Part shown: positions 42,981-50,224 of the stretch, piece after piece
How the letters are laid out: the number at the start of each line of letters is the position of its first letter
Position numbering within the stretch: position 1 is the first letter of the stretch
Source: Opitutaceae bacterium
GTDB lineage: Bacteria; Verrucomicrobiota; Verrucomicrobiia; Opitutales; Opitutaceae
Assembly: GCA_030648295.1 (NCBI GenBank)
Contig: JAUSID010000167.1
Coordinates: 17,962-81,961 of the forward strand
Reading direction: 5' to 3'
DNA: 64,000 nt
Notes under the pieces: generated by a model
The model's input: only the letters and a program-made list of their open reading frames with translations
Told to the model about the DNA's origin: nothing
Database searches by the model: none
Translations under genes and position numbers: made by a program

Positions 42981-43077
42981 CGGCGTGGCGCGCGCGGGCG
43001 GGCCGAGCCAGCTCCGCCGCGTGTTTGACGATTGGGCATTTGCTCGCGGCCTGCGCGGGGTTGCAGTCGCGGGCTCA

Positions 43078-43836
43078 TCAATAAAACACCTTCTCCAGAA
43101 ACAGTCCCTGGGCCGGTGCGGTTTGGACGATCGCGGTGCGCGTCTTCGAATGCAGAATCGCGCGGACCTGCGTCGCCGGGAGTTTCCCCTCGCCCACCGA
43201 TTCCAAGACCCCGGCGAGGCTCCGCACCATTTTGTAGAGAAACCCGTTGGCCTCCGCCGTGATTCGGATGGTGCGGCCACGTTGAAGGACATCGAGCCGC
43301 CGCAAGTCCCGCACCGTGTCCTCGCGCTCCGGGCCATTCAGCGCGGTGAACGCCCGAAAATCGTGCCGGCCGCGCAGGGCGTCGGCCGCGGCGCGCATGG
43401 CCGCGACATCGAGCGGCCTGAACACGGCCCAGCAATACGGCCGCGTGAACGGATCCGGATCGCCGAGGAAAATTCGATAGGTGTATCGCTTTCCCGTGGC
43501 GTCGAACCGCGCGTGAAAATCGGCCCGGGCCGCGCGGATGTTTTTGATTTGGATGCTGGGCGGCAGCCCAATCCGAAACGCCGCCAGCAATTTTTCCGCG
43601 CCATGCCGCCACCCGGCGTCGAAATGAAACACCTGTCCGAGCGCGTGGACGCCCGCGTCGGTGCGGCCGCTGCCGTGGATCCGCGTCGGTGCTTTCAGGA
43701 TCGTGCCGAGTCGCGCTTCAATCACGTCCTGGATCGCCTGGCCGCCGGCCTGGCTTTGCCAGCCGGCAAACGCCGTGCCGTCATAGGCGCACACGCACCT
43801 CCACCGGCAGTTTGCGGGCGGTGTGACGGTGTTCAT
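43078..43836 (-). CDS. truA: tRNA pseudouridine(38-40) synthase
   Basis: A 252-residue TruA that converts uridine 38-40 of the anticodon arm to pseudouridine. The start at 43836 (MNTVTPPANCRWRCVCAYDG) overlaps the ruvX stop by four bases. The conserved HGSGRTDAGVHALGQ carries the catalytic Asp60; AYDGTAFAGWQ and the C-terminal NGFLYKMVRSLAGVLESVG are standard. The second half of the dimer-interface region (FRAFTALNGPEREDTVRDL) is also present. It is translationally coupled to ruvX. Confidence 0.95.
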   Translation of the reverse strand: MNTVTPPANCRWRCVCAYDGTAFAGWQSQAGGQAIQDVIEARLGTILKAPTRIHGSGRTDAGVHALGQVFHFDAGWRHGAEKLLAAFRIGLPPSIQIKNIRAARADFHARFDATGKRYTYRIFLGDPDPFTRPYCWAVFRPLDVAAMRAAADALRGRHDFRAFTALNGPEREDTVRDLRRLDVLQRGRTIRITAEANGFLYKMVRSLAGVLESVGEGKLPATQVRAILHSKTRTAIVQTAPAQGLFLEKVFY

Positions 43837-44270
43837 CCGGGCGATTCGTTGCCGCCATCGAGCGGAAATTTCTGGTTCAGGAAATCCTGGAGGATGAGCG
43901 TCGCCGCCCGCGAGTCGATGATCCCGCTCGCCCGCACCTCGCGGCGCTTGGTTTTCGCGATCGTCGACTCCGCCTCGTAACTCGTCAGCCGCTCGTCCAC
44001 GAGGTGTACCGGCAGCCCGAATTCGGCGCGCAGCTTCGTCGCGTAAGCGTCGACCTCCCTGGCCTTGAAGCCCGGCGTCCCGTCCATGTTCAGCGGATAA
44101 CCAATCACGATGTCGGTAATCCGCCGTTGTTTCAGGATCGCGGCGAGTTCCGCCCACCGCCTGGGCTCGTCCGCGCTGACGAGTGCCGGCAGCGGCGTGG
44201 CCACCCCAAGGTCGTCACCAAAACTCAGCCCGATGCGACGGGCGCCGTAATCGATGCCAAGGCAGCGCAT
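43833..44270 (-). CDS. ruvX: Putative Holliday junction resolvase / pre-16S rRNA nuclease
   Basis: A 145-residue RNase-H-fold YqgF/RuvX protein. It begins MRCLGIDYGARRIGLSFGDD with the first acidic catalytic residue Asp7; VIGYPLNMDGTPGFKAREV, LVDERLTSYEAES (second acidic residue Glu) and IIDSRAATLILQDFL (third Asp) complete the site. E. coli YqgF processes the 5' end of pre-16S rRNA; other functions are debated. The ATGA overlap with truA (43833-43836) shows coupling. It is divergent from the moeB/thiF-like gene 77 bases away. Confidence 0.93.
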   Translation of the reverse strand: MRCLGIDYGARRIGLSFGDDLGVATPLPALVSADEPRRWAELAAILKQRRITDIVIGYPLNMDGTPGFKAREVDAYATKLRAEFGLPVHLVDERLTSYEAESTIAKTKRREVRASGIIDSRAATLILQDFLNQKFPLDGGNESPG

Positions 44271-44347
44271 CGCGGAATTCCGGCGCGGCCGGTTCGGCAG
44301 CGCAATTTCAATTGCGGCGCGTGGCGTTCGGGCTCTGTTTCGCCGCC

Positions 44348-45520
44348 ATGTCGGATCCGTTGCCGAATCTCTCGCCCGCCGAGCTTGCGCGCTACAGCCG
44401 GCACATCCTGCTCGAGGAGGTGGGCCTGGAAGGCCAGCGGAAGCTCGCCGCCGCGCGGGTGCTCGTCATCGGCGCCGGCGGCCTTGGCAGTCCGGCGGCG
44501 CTGTATCTCGCGGCCGCCGGGATCGGCACAATCGGCATCGCGGATTTTGATCGGGTCGAGCTGCACAACCTCCACCGCCAGTTGCTCCATGGCGACGACA
44601 CGGTCGGCCAGCTGAAGGTCGAGTCCGCCGCGCGCCGGCTCCGTGCCACCAATCCGCACACGCGCGTGGTGACGCACCCGGACGGGATCACGCCGGCCAA
44701 CGCGGTCGAACGATTTTCCGCATACGACGTGATCGTGGACGGCACGGACAACTTTTCGTCGCGTTATCTCAACAACGATGCCGCCCATTTTTCGCGGCGG
44801 CCACTCGTGTATGGCAGTGTGTTCAAGTTCGACGGCCAGGTGGCGGTATTCGACACCGCGCGCGGCGGTCCCTGCTACCGGTGCCTTTTTCCCGAGCCGC
44901 CGGCCGCGGGCAGCGTGCCGGGTTGCGGAGAGGCGGGAGTGCTGGGCGCGTTGTGCGGCGTGATTGGCAGCCTCCAGGCGATCGAGGCGATCAAGTTGAT
45001 CACCGGCCTCGGCGAACCGCTCCGCGGCCGCTTGATGGCGTACGACGCGCGCAAGACGGCGTTCCAGACCTTGACGCTGCCGCGGGATCCGCGCTGTCCC
45101 CTCTGCGGAACACAGCCGCGGATCCTCGAGTTGACGGCTGGCGAATATCGCGCAGCCGTATGCGCACCGCCACCCGCCATCATGACCGAGGCCGATTATC
45201 CTCTCGAATTATCCGTCGCCGAGGCCAGGCAGCGCCGCGATGCCGCGCCGGCAGCCACCATGCTCGTCGATGTGCGCGAGCCCTACGAACTGGATATCTG
45301 CCGGATCGAAGGGGCGGAGCACATTCCGATGCGCCAGATTCCCGAGCGGCTCGATGCGCTGCCCCGGGACAAACACCTGCTGATCCTGTGCCACGCGGGC
45401 GGGCGGAGCCGGCGCGTGACCGAGTTTCTGCGCGCGCGCGGATTCACGGCCGTGAGCAACGTGGCGGGCGGAATCGATGCCTGGGCGCAGGAGATCGAGC
45501 CGGGGATGCGTCGTTATTGA
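44348..45520 (+). CDS. moeB: ThiF/MoeB-family adenylyltransferase fused to rhodanese
   Basis: A 390-residue E1-like enzyme that activates the C-terminus of a ubiquitin-like sulfur carrier. The nucleotide site is VLVIGAGGLGSPAALYLAAAG (residues 38-58), with DFDRVELHNLHRQLLHGDD (arginine finger region), VDGTDNFSSRYLNND and the conserved CGEAGVLGALCGVIGS. CYRC and CPLC form the zinc site. Residues about 275-390 are a rhodanese domain with active-site ILCHAGGRSRRVTEFL. This matches MoeB/ThiF fusions similar to MOCS3/Uba4, which adenylylate and then transfer sulfur. Function in molybdopterin, thiamin or tRNA thiolation cannot be separated from the sequence alone. No sulfur carrier gene is near. 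Confidence 0.92.
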   Translation: MSDPLPNLSPAELARYSRHILLEEVGLEGQRKLAAARVLVIGAGGLGSPAALYLAAAGIGTIGIADFDRVELHNLHRQLLHGDDTVGQLKVESAARRLRATNPHTRVVTHPDGITPANAVERFSAYDVIVDGTDNFSSRYLNNDAAHFSRRPLVYGSVFKFDGQVAVFDTARGGPCYRCLFPEPPAAGSVPGCGEAGVLGALCGVIGSLQAIEAIKLITGLGEPLRGRLMAYDARKTAFQTLTLPRDPRCPLCGTQPRILELTAGEYRAAVCAPPPAIMTEADYPLELSVAEARQRRDAAPAATMLVDVREPYELDICRIEGAEHIPMRQIPERLDALPRDKHLLILCHAGGRSRRVTEFLRARGFTAVSNVAGGIDAWAQEIEPGMRRY

Positions 45521-45663
45521 GCGGTTACGGTTCGCGCTCCGAGCACGGCCGCGACGCCACTCGAAATCTTCGGCAAGGGGAATTAGTCGTCGTACGCCTC
45601 GTTCCTCCTTCTCGTCCCCCTTCTCCAAATCGTTCTCCGCACCCGCGCACCCCGCTCAACAAA

Positions 45664-45693
45664 CGCAAAAGCCCGCGGCGGACCGCGGACTCT
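45664..45693 (-). terminator. Terminator downstream of the small DNA-binding protein gene
   Basis: On the minus strand AGTCCGCGG and CCGCGGGCT pair (one wobble) around a TCCG loop and are followed by TTTTGCGTTTG. It lies 90 bases past the gene's stop codon. It could also stop transcription from the plus-strand moeB gene less efficiently. Confidence 0.7.
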
Positions 45694-45782
45694 TGATTCG
45701 GCCGGGCGTCTCCGCCAAGGCGGCCGATATGAAACTGCCGCGCGAGCGAAGGCGCCCGCAGGCGTTGAAACCAGACCTCGCC

Positions 45783-46226
45783 TTAGCGCTTCTTAACCAA
45801 TCCGAGCGCTTTCTTGATATTCTGGACGCTCGGGAGCGAAATCTTGAGCGACTTGGCGATCTCACTGCCGGTCTTGCCGGCCTCGACCAGCTTCTTCAGC
45901 TGCGCGCGCGTCTCATCGGTGATCACGGCGCGACGGCGGCGTTTGCGGCCCGGACCGGCAGCAGCAGCGGCTTTCGCCGGCCGGCCTGGCGGACGACCCG
46001 GTGGACGGCCCGGTGGACGGCCGGGCGGGCGGCCACGACGGCGGCCACGACCGCGACGACCATCGCTGGCTTCCTGTACGGCGCGGGCGAACGCATTAGC
46101 AGAGTCGAAACCGTATTTCGCCGGCAACCCGGCGAGCTCGCGCTTCAATTCCTCCGCAATGGATTGTTCGAGAATCGCGAGCTTGGCGCGCGCGGCCTCG
46201 AGTTCTTTGATTTTATCGGTAACCAT
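45783..46226 (-). CDS. Basic nucleoid-associated protein with GRPPGRP repeats and HTH tail
   Basis: A 147-residue predicted DNA-binding protein. The start at 46226 (MVTDKIKELEAARAKLAIL) opens a coiled-coil of about 40 residues. The middle is a very basic linker (RRGRGRRRGRPP) with four GRPP units and a final GRP, which resemble AT-hook cores (RGRP), then an Ala-rich KAAAAAGPGRKRRRR stretch. The last 45 residues form a helix-turn-helix: AQLKKLVEAGKTGSEIAKSL and SLPSVQNIKKALG. The combination suggests a homodimer or oligomer binding AT-rich DNA via hooks and specific sites via the HTH. It is followed by a terminator and preceded by an AT-rich palindrome at 46257. No close family name is known to me. 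Confidence 0.75.
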   Translation of the reverse strand: MVTDKIKELEAARAKLAILEQSIAEELKRELAGLPAKYGFDSANAFARAVQEASDGRRGRGRRRGRPPGRPPGRPPGRPPGRPAKAAAAAGPGRKRRRRAVITDETRAQLKKLVEAGKTGSEIAKSLKISLPSVQNIKKALGLVKKR

Positions 46227-46256
46227 GGCTGTCGGGAAGGATGCGCGAGCGCGTAA

Positions 46257-46274
46257 ATATAGCAAGCGCTATAT
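46257..46274. promoter_or_regulatory. AT-rich palindrome upstream of the nucleoid-protein gene
   Basis: ATATAGC-AAGC-GCTATAT is a perfect 7-bp inverted repeat with a 4-base spacer, 31 bases upstream of the gene's start codon, in the middle of GC-rich DNA. It is a plausible operator or promoter core, and a natural candidate for autoregulation by the AT-hook/HTH protein. No clear -35/-10 pair is visible beside it. Confidence 0.55.
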
Positions 46275-46298
46275 CATTTTGTGGTGATGCTACAGCGC

Positions 46299-47090
46299 TC
46301 AAATCGACATCGCGTGGTATCCGCCATCGACGACAATCTCGGCGCCGGTGATAAAGCCGCCGGCCGATTCGCTCGCCAACAACAGCGTCGCACCCACGAG
46401 TTCCCGCGCCTCGCCGAAGCGGCGCATTGGCGTGTGGCCGAGGATGGCGGCGACACGATCCGGCGATAGAATTTTTCGGTTTTGCTCGGCGGGAAAGAAA
46501 CCGGGCACGAGCGTATTCACGCGGACGCGTTTCGGCGCCCATTCGCGGGCGAGATTTTTCGAGAGATTATGTACCGCGGCCTTCGTGGCGGAGTACGTGA
46601 ACACGCGCGACAGCGGCACAATGCCCGACATGGAACCGAGATTGATGATCGCCCCACCCTCGCCGCGGTCGACGAGATACTTGCCGAAAATCTGGCAGCC
46701 CAGGAACACGCTCTTGTAATTGATCTTCACGATGCGATCGAACTCGTCCTCCGCGATGTCGAGGAAAGGGGTGGCGGAATTCACGCCGGCGCCATTGATC
46801 AAGATATCGACGCGGCCGGAGCGCCCCAGCACGTTCTGGAGCAGCTGCTGCAACGCGGCCTTCTCGCTCGCTTCGGCCGAGGCGAAATATCCCTTGCCAC
46901 CCGCGGCATGGATTCGCTCGAGCCGCGGCCTGGCTTTTTCCTCGTTGCGGCCGACGAGCACCACCTCGGCGCCAGCGGCAGCCAGGCCTTCCGCCATGGC
47001 CCCACAAAGCTCGCCGGTGCCGCCAACCACCACGGCGACCTTGCCGCCCAGTGCATATAGTGAGTTCAGATATTCGGAGGGATTGCTCAT
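46299..47090 (-). CDS. Short-chain dehydrogenase/reductase
   Basis: A 263-residue classical SDR. The cofactor site is [19 protein letters not shown] (a GGTGxLCG variant of TGxxxGxG); [10 protein letters not shown] is the NAG motif, and the active site is GSMSGIV then YSATK (Tyr166, Lys170). The C-terminus [18 protein letters not shown] and [13 protein letters not shown] are typical of gluconate 5-dehydrogenase and D-mannonate/fructuronate reductase-like SDRs. NAD(P)H-dependent sugar-acid reduction is likely but the exact substrate is inferred. It is divergent from the HTH/MBL gene and its 3' end lies 25 bases upstream of the palindrome of the next gene. Confidence 0.88.
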   Translation of the reverse strand: MSNPSEYLNSLYALGGKVAVVVGGTGELCGAMAEGLAAAGAEVVLVGRNEEKARPRLERIHAAGGKGYFASAEASEKAALQQLLQNVLGRSGRVDILINGAGVNSATPFLDIAEDEFDRIVKINYKSVFLGCQIFGKYLVDRGEGGAIINLGSMSGIVPLSRVFTYSATKAAVHNLSKNLAREWAPKRVRVNTLVPGFFPAEQNRKILSPDRVAAILGHTPMRRFGEARELVGATLLLASESAGGFITGAEIVVDGGYHAMSI

Positions 47091-47244
47091 GAAAACGGGA
47101 ATGAAATGCGGCTGCGGGGACCCGTGGCAACGGGAAATCCGCCCGCGGCCGGCCGCGCCGCCGCCTGGGCGGCTCAGCCACCAGCCGGAAATCAGAGCGA
47201 CGGATGCTTGCCGGAACCCACCCCCCGGCGTTTAGTGCGCGACC

Positions 47245-48069
47245 ATGGCCCGCATTCCCCTCGAGGATAATTTCGACGATGTGATCAACAAGGCCCAGCG
47301 CGGCTGGAAAATCACGGATGCCGAGCTCGCGAAACGCGCCGAGGTTTCCCTCGAGGAACTGGCCGCGATCAAGGCGGGAAAACCATTGGACGCGGTGCTC
47401 CGGCGGGTCGCGCGGCACCTGCGGCTCTCGGCCGAGGCGCTCGAGGAACTTGCCCACAAGCGCTGGTATCCCCAGCAGCCGGTGTTTCCGCGCGGCTTCG
47501 CGGCGTTCAACACCCGCTACGGCGACATGACGGTGAACAGCTATCTGGTGTGGGACCCGCGCGATCGCATGGCCGCCGCGTTCGACACCGGGGCGAGCGC
47601 CGAGGGCATGCTCGATCTCGTGGCCGCGGAAGGGCTCGCGCTGCGATACATTTTTCTGACCCACACCCACGAGGACCACGTAGCCGATCTCGCGCGGCTG
47701 GCGAACGAGTCGAAAGCCGAGGTGTGGGCCAGTGAACGCGAGCCGGCGGATCTTCCCGGCGCCAAGGTGTTCAAGGAAAATGTCCATTTCCATCTCGGCG
47801 CGCTGGCGATCAAAACGCTCTTCACGTTCGGGCATTCGCCGGGGCTGACGACGTACTATGTAACCGGACTAAGCTGGCCGCTGGCCGTCGTGGGCGACTC
47901 GCTGTTTGCCGCCTCGATGGGCGGAAGCCCGAATCATTTCGCCGAGCAGCACCGGAACAACAAGGAGAAGATCCTCCGGCTGCCGCGCGACACCGTGCTC
48001 GCCTGCGGACACGGCCCGCTCACGACCATCGAGCAGGAAAGGCATCACAATCCGTTCATCGCCCGCTGA
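47245..48069 (+). CDS. HTH (XRE-like) / metallo-beta-lactamase fusion
   Basis: A 274-residue protein. Residues 15-70 form a helix-turn-helix of Xre type (AQRGWKITDAELAKRAEVSL, EELAAIKAGKPLDAVLRRV). Residues about 85-274 are a metallo-beta-lactamase fold of the glyoxalase II group: YIFLTHTHEDHVADLARL (the HxHxDH zinc motif, here THTHEDH), LFTFGHSPGLTTYYV, VVGDSLFAASMG and ACGHGPLTTIEQERHHNPF. Such fusions could be transcription regulators sensing a thioester substrate, or hydrolases whose HTH is only structural. The zinc ligands are all present. The start at 47245 follows a 150-bp gap from the divergent SDR. Confidence 0.82.
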   Translation: MARIPLEDNFDDVINKAQRGWKITDAELAKRAEVSLEELAAIKAGKPLDAVLRRVARHLRLSAEALEELAHKRWYPQQPVFPRGFAAFNTRYGDMTVNSYLVWDPRDRMAAAFDTGASAEGMLDLVAAEGLALRYIFLTHTHEDHVADLARLANESKAEVWASEREPADLPGAKVFKENVHFHLGALAIKTLFTFGHSPGLTTYYVTGLSWPLAVVGDSLFAASMGGSPNHFAEQHRNNKEKILRLPRDTVLACGHGPLTTIEQERHHNPFIAR

Positions 48070-48220
48070 GCGGGGTCGCGCATCGGTCGCGCCCGGAAAC
48101 AAACTGGGAAGTTCTGAATAAATCACCACATTGCATCGTCGCACCGCTCAAGAACCGCCAACCTTGAACCCCGGAACCCGACCTTCCCGCCCGCGGACAT
48201 AACCCCTTTCCAACTCCGCC

Positions 48221-49288
48221 ATGTCCTCCGCCGCTTTCCGCTTCGTTCGCATCGTGCTGGGCTGGCTGCTGGTCGCCGCGGCGCCGGCCGTCACACGCGC
48301 ACAGGCGACCGCGACGCTGAGTCCGGATCGCGTCACGTTTTATACGGAGCCGAATTTCAAGGGCGAAGCACTGGCCGTCGAAGCCGGTGCCGCGGTTGAA
48401 AATCTCGATCGGATGCGTCGATCGACCCGGCAGCCATGGACGTATGCGATCTCCTCGGTGAAGGTCGAGGGCGCCGCCCGGGCCGTGGTTCATAGCGGGC
48501 CGAATTTTTCAGGCGACCGGCTCGAAATCACGGCGAGCATCACGGATCTTTACGGCGCATCGCGGCCCACGGCCGGCGGCACGTGGGACCGCTGCATCGC
48601 CTCCTTCTCCGTCGCCGGTCCGCAACGTCCGATGGCCGCGCCCGCACCCGCCGCCCCGCTCCCGCCGGTGCGCTATGAATCGGCGCCCCCACCGCAAACC
48701 GTGTATGTTGTGCCGACGCCGGCCGGCCCGCCGCCCCGGGTTGTGGCGCCGCGTCCGAGGTACGATCCGCGCATGGTCGACCAGGTCATTAACCGCGCGT
48801 TTCGCGAGGTGCTCGGGCGCGGCGCCGATCCGGAAGGACTGCGTCACTACCGTGAGAAACTGCTGCGTGAAGGCTGGTCCGAACGTGACATCGTGGTGGA
48901 TCTCCAGCGCAGCCGCGAAGCGCGCGCCGTCAACGCCGACGAGGCCATCCGCCAGGCGTATCACGAGGTGCTCGGCCGCGACCCCGACGCCAACGGGCTG
49001 GCGCACTACCGGGCCAAATGGCGCGACGGATGGACCCAGGGCCAGATTCGCGATGATCTGCGCCGCAGCACCGAAGGCCGCGGCAATCATATCCGCGATG
49101 TCATTACGAAGGCATACCGTGACCTGCTCGGCCGTGAACCGGATCCCGAGGGTTATGCGATCTACGAAAAGGCGATGCGCGAACGCGGTTACACTGAACG
49201 CGACATCCGTCAGGCGATCATGAACGGCGACGAATACCGGCAGCGCGCCCGCAGCGGCGCGGCTCCGACCCGCGGTCGCGGGCGCTAA
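48221..49288 (+). CDS. Exported beta/gamma-crystallin-like protein with three DUF4214 repeats
   Basis: A 355-residue secreted protein. A signal peptide (VRIVLGWLLVAAAPAVTRAQ) is followed by a beta/gamma-crystallin-like domain (about 30-128): VTFYTEPNFKGEALAVEAG and AVVHSGPNFSGDRLEITAS are the paired Greek-key motifs. A proline-rich linker (about 130-185) leads to three DUF4214-type units: FREVLGRGADPEGLRHYREK, YHEVLGRDPDANGLAHYRAK, YRDLLGREPDPEGYAIYEKA. The DPxxxG loop resembles a Ca-binding motif; DUF4214 units are known mainly from surface and polymer-associated proteins. The combination points to an envelope or extracellular binding protein. It is followed by an unusually repeat-rich 930-bp region. 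Confidence 0.82.
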   Translation: MSSAAFRFVRIVLGWLLVAAAPAVTRAQATATLSPDRVTFYTEPNFKGEALAVEAGAAVENLDRMRRSTRQPWTYAISSVKVEGAARAVVHSGPNFSGDRLEITASITDLYGASRPTAGGTWDRCIASFSVAGPQRPMAAPAPAAPLPPVRYESAPPPQTVYVVPTPAGPPPRVVAPRPRYDPRMVDQVINRAFREVLGRGADPEGLRHYREKLLREGWSERDIVVDLQRSREARAVNADEAIRQAYHEVLGRDPDANGLAHYRAKWRDGWTQGQIRDDLRRSTEGRGNHIRDVITKAYRDLLGREPDPEGYAIYEKAMRERGYTERDIRQAIMNGDEYRQRARSGAAPTRGRGR

Positions 49289-49323
49289 CCGGGACATTTC
49301 GCAGGCTGAAGGAAAAAAACCTT

Positions 49324-49515
49324 TTGGGTCACAGAGCGCACAGAGCTCCGACACAGAGTTTACCCGCCTACGGCGGCGCCGAAGGCGACCAGGGTTCACA
49401 GAGGAAAACCCTTCGATCCAATTTGGAATGCCTGCCCATTCGCATCACGCGCGTCCAAACAACTTGTGGCCTCCTGCTGCCTCTGTGTCCGAGCTCTGTG
49501 TCCTCTGTGACCCAT
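49324..49515. repeat. Inverted CACAGAG-type array with a class-2 element nested inside
   Basis: The left side has units around CACAGAG (GTCACAGAGCGCACAGAGCT); the right side is the inverse (CTCTGTGTCC, GCTCTGTGTCCTCTGTGACC). A class-2 core (49359-49395) interrupts the left part, splitting GACACAGAG from TTCACAGAGG. A second, uninterrupted CACAGAG/CTCTGTG structure is at 57304. Confidence 0.8.
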
Positions 49516-49621
49516 GCCTTGGTTCGTCTGGCTATGAAATAACCGGCTTAGCGCTTGCCACGCCGACTCGTCGCCGAAAGCTTGGCGAAGGTGGAAGGCT
49601 CGGCGAAGGCGGGTATGGGGT

Positions 49622-49749
49622 TGAAGCTGAGGACACGTAACCAGGAACTCGACCCGCGAAACGAATCGGCCGCAGACGAGACCGCCGGCAGGTGGGTTGC
49701 CGACGCGGGTCACGATTCCAATGCAGCAACCGGCACGCCAGCAGAAAAC
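49622..49749 (+). repeat. Left copy of a ~130-bp direct repeat
   Basis: It aligns with 59111-59240 in the same orientation; the best conserved part is ACGATTCCAATxCAGCAACC, CGGCACGCCAGCAGAAAA and CGCGAAACGAA. Over the full length perhaps three quarters of positions agree by eye. The two copies bracket the CehA/McbA, TIR and STAND genes. The surrounding gap 49289-50224 otherwise holds only the ankyrin remnant. Confidence 0.8.
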
Positions 49750-49764
49750 ACTGCGGTTGCACGT

Positions 49765-49881
49765 CGGCGTGCCGGGGCCGATCCCAACCGGCAAGCGTTC
49801 AATTCAGTTCCACCGCTCCACTTCGCCGCCGGTCTGCGCAATGACGACGCGGTGACCGCGCTGATCAAGTACGGGGCCGAC
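49765..49881 (+). pseudogene. Ankyrin-repeat remnant
   Basis: An isolated stretch reads AGADPNRQ, then PPLHFAAGLRNDDAVTALI and KYGAD, one clear ankyrin unit (consensus GADxN ... TPLHxAA ... NxxxVxxLLxxGAD). It lies directly after the direct repeat, with no start codon or neighbouring units, and the frame beyond is not ankyrin. It is a fragment of a lost ankyrin-repeat gene. Confidence 0.6.
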
Positions 49882-50224
49882 CGCCTTTACGTTTGCGCGG
49901 GCGGAACTGGCCAGACTCCGGCAGCCAGCCGCACCGCCGTAGCCGGGGACTGCCGCTGAGCCGTTCCGACCCTGGAACAGGGACCGCGCGGCCGAGCGGT
50001 AACTTGGTCGCACCCCGCCTTCGCTGATCGTCACATCTTCGCGCGGAGCGATCGGAAGCTCGTCTGTGCCGGGCTCGCGGACTCGCGATGAAATGGCGGA
50101 CGATGCGACGGGTGACGCGACGCTTCTCCCGTATTGCGATCGGCAATTCCGCCTGATTCCCTGCTGATACCCCTTCGGTCGCGGTTCCGCCGTCGATCGT
50201 GTTTTCCGGTTTCACCCCCACCCC

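Noticed and set aside
49324..49515. Protein-coding ORFs across the CACAGAG array
   Set aside because: They translate repeat units (TEDTE, HRGHR-like) and have no independent support.
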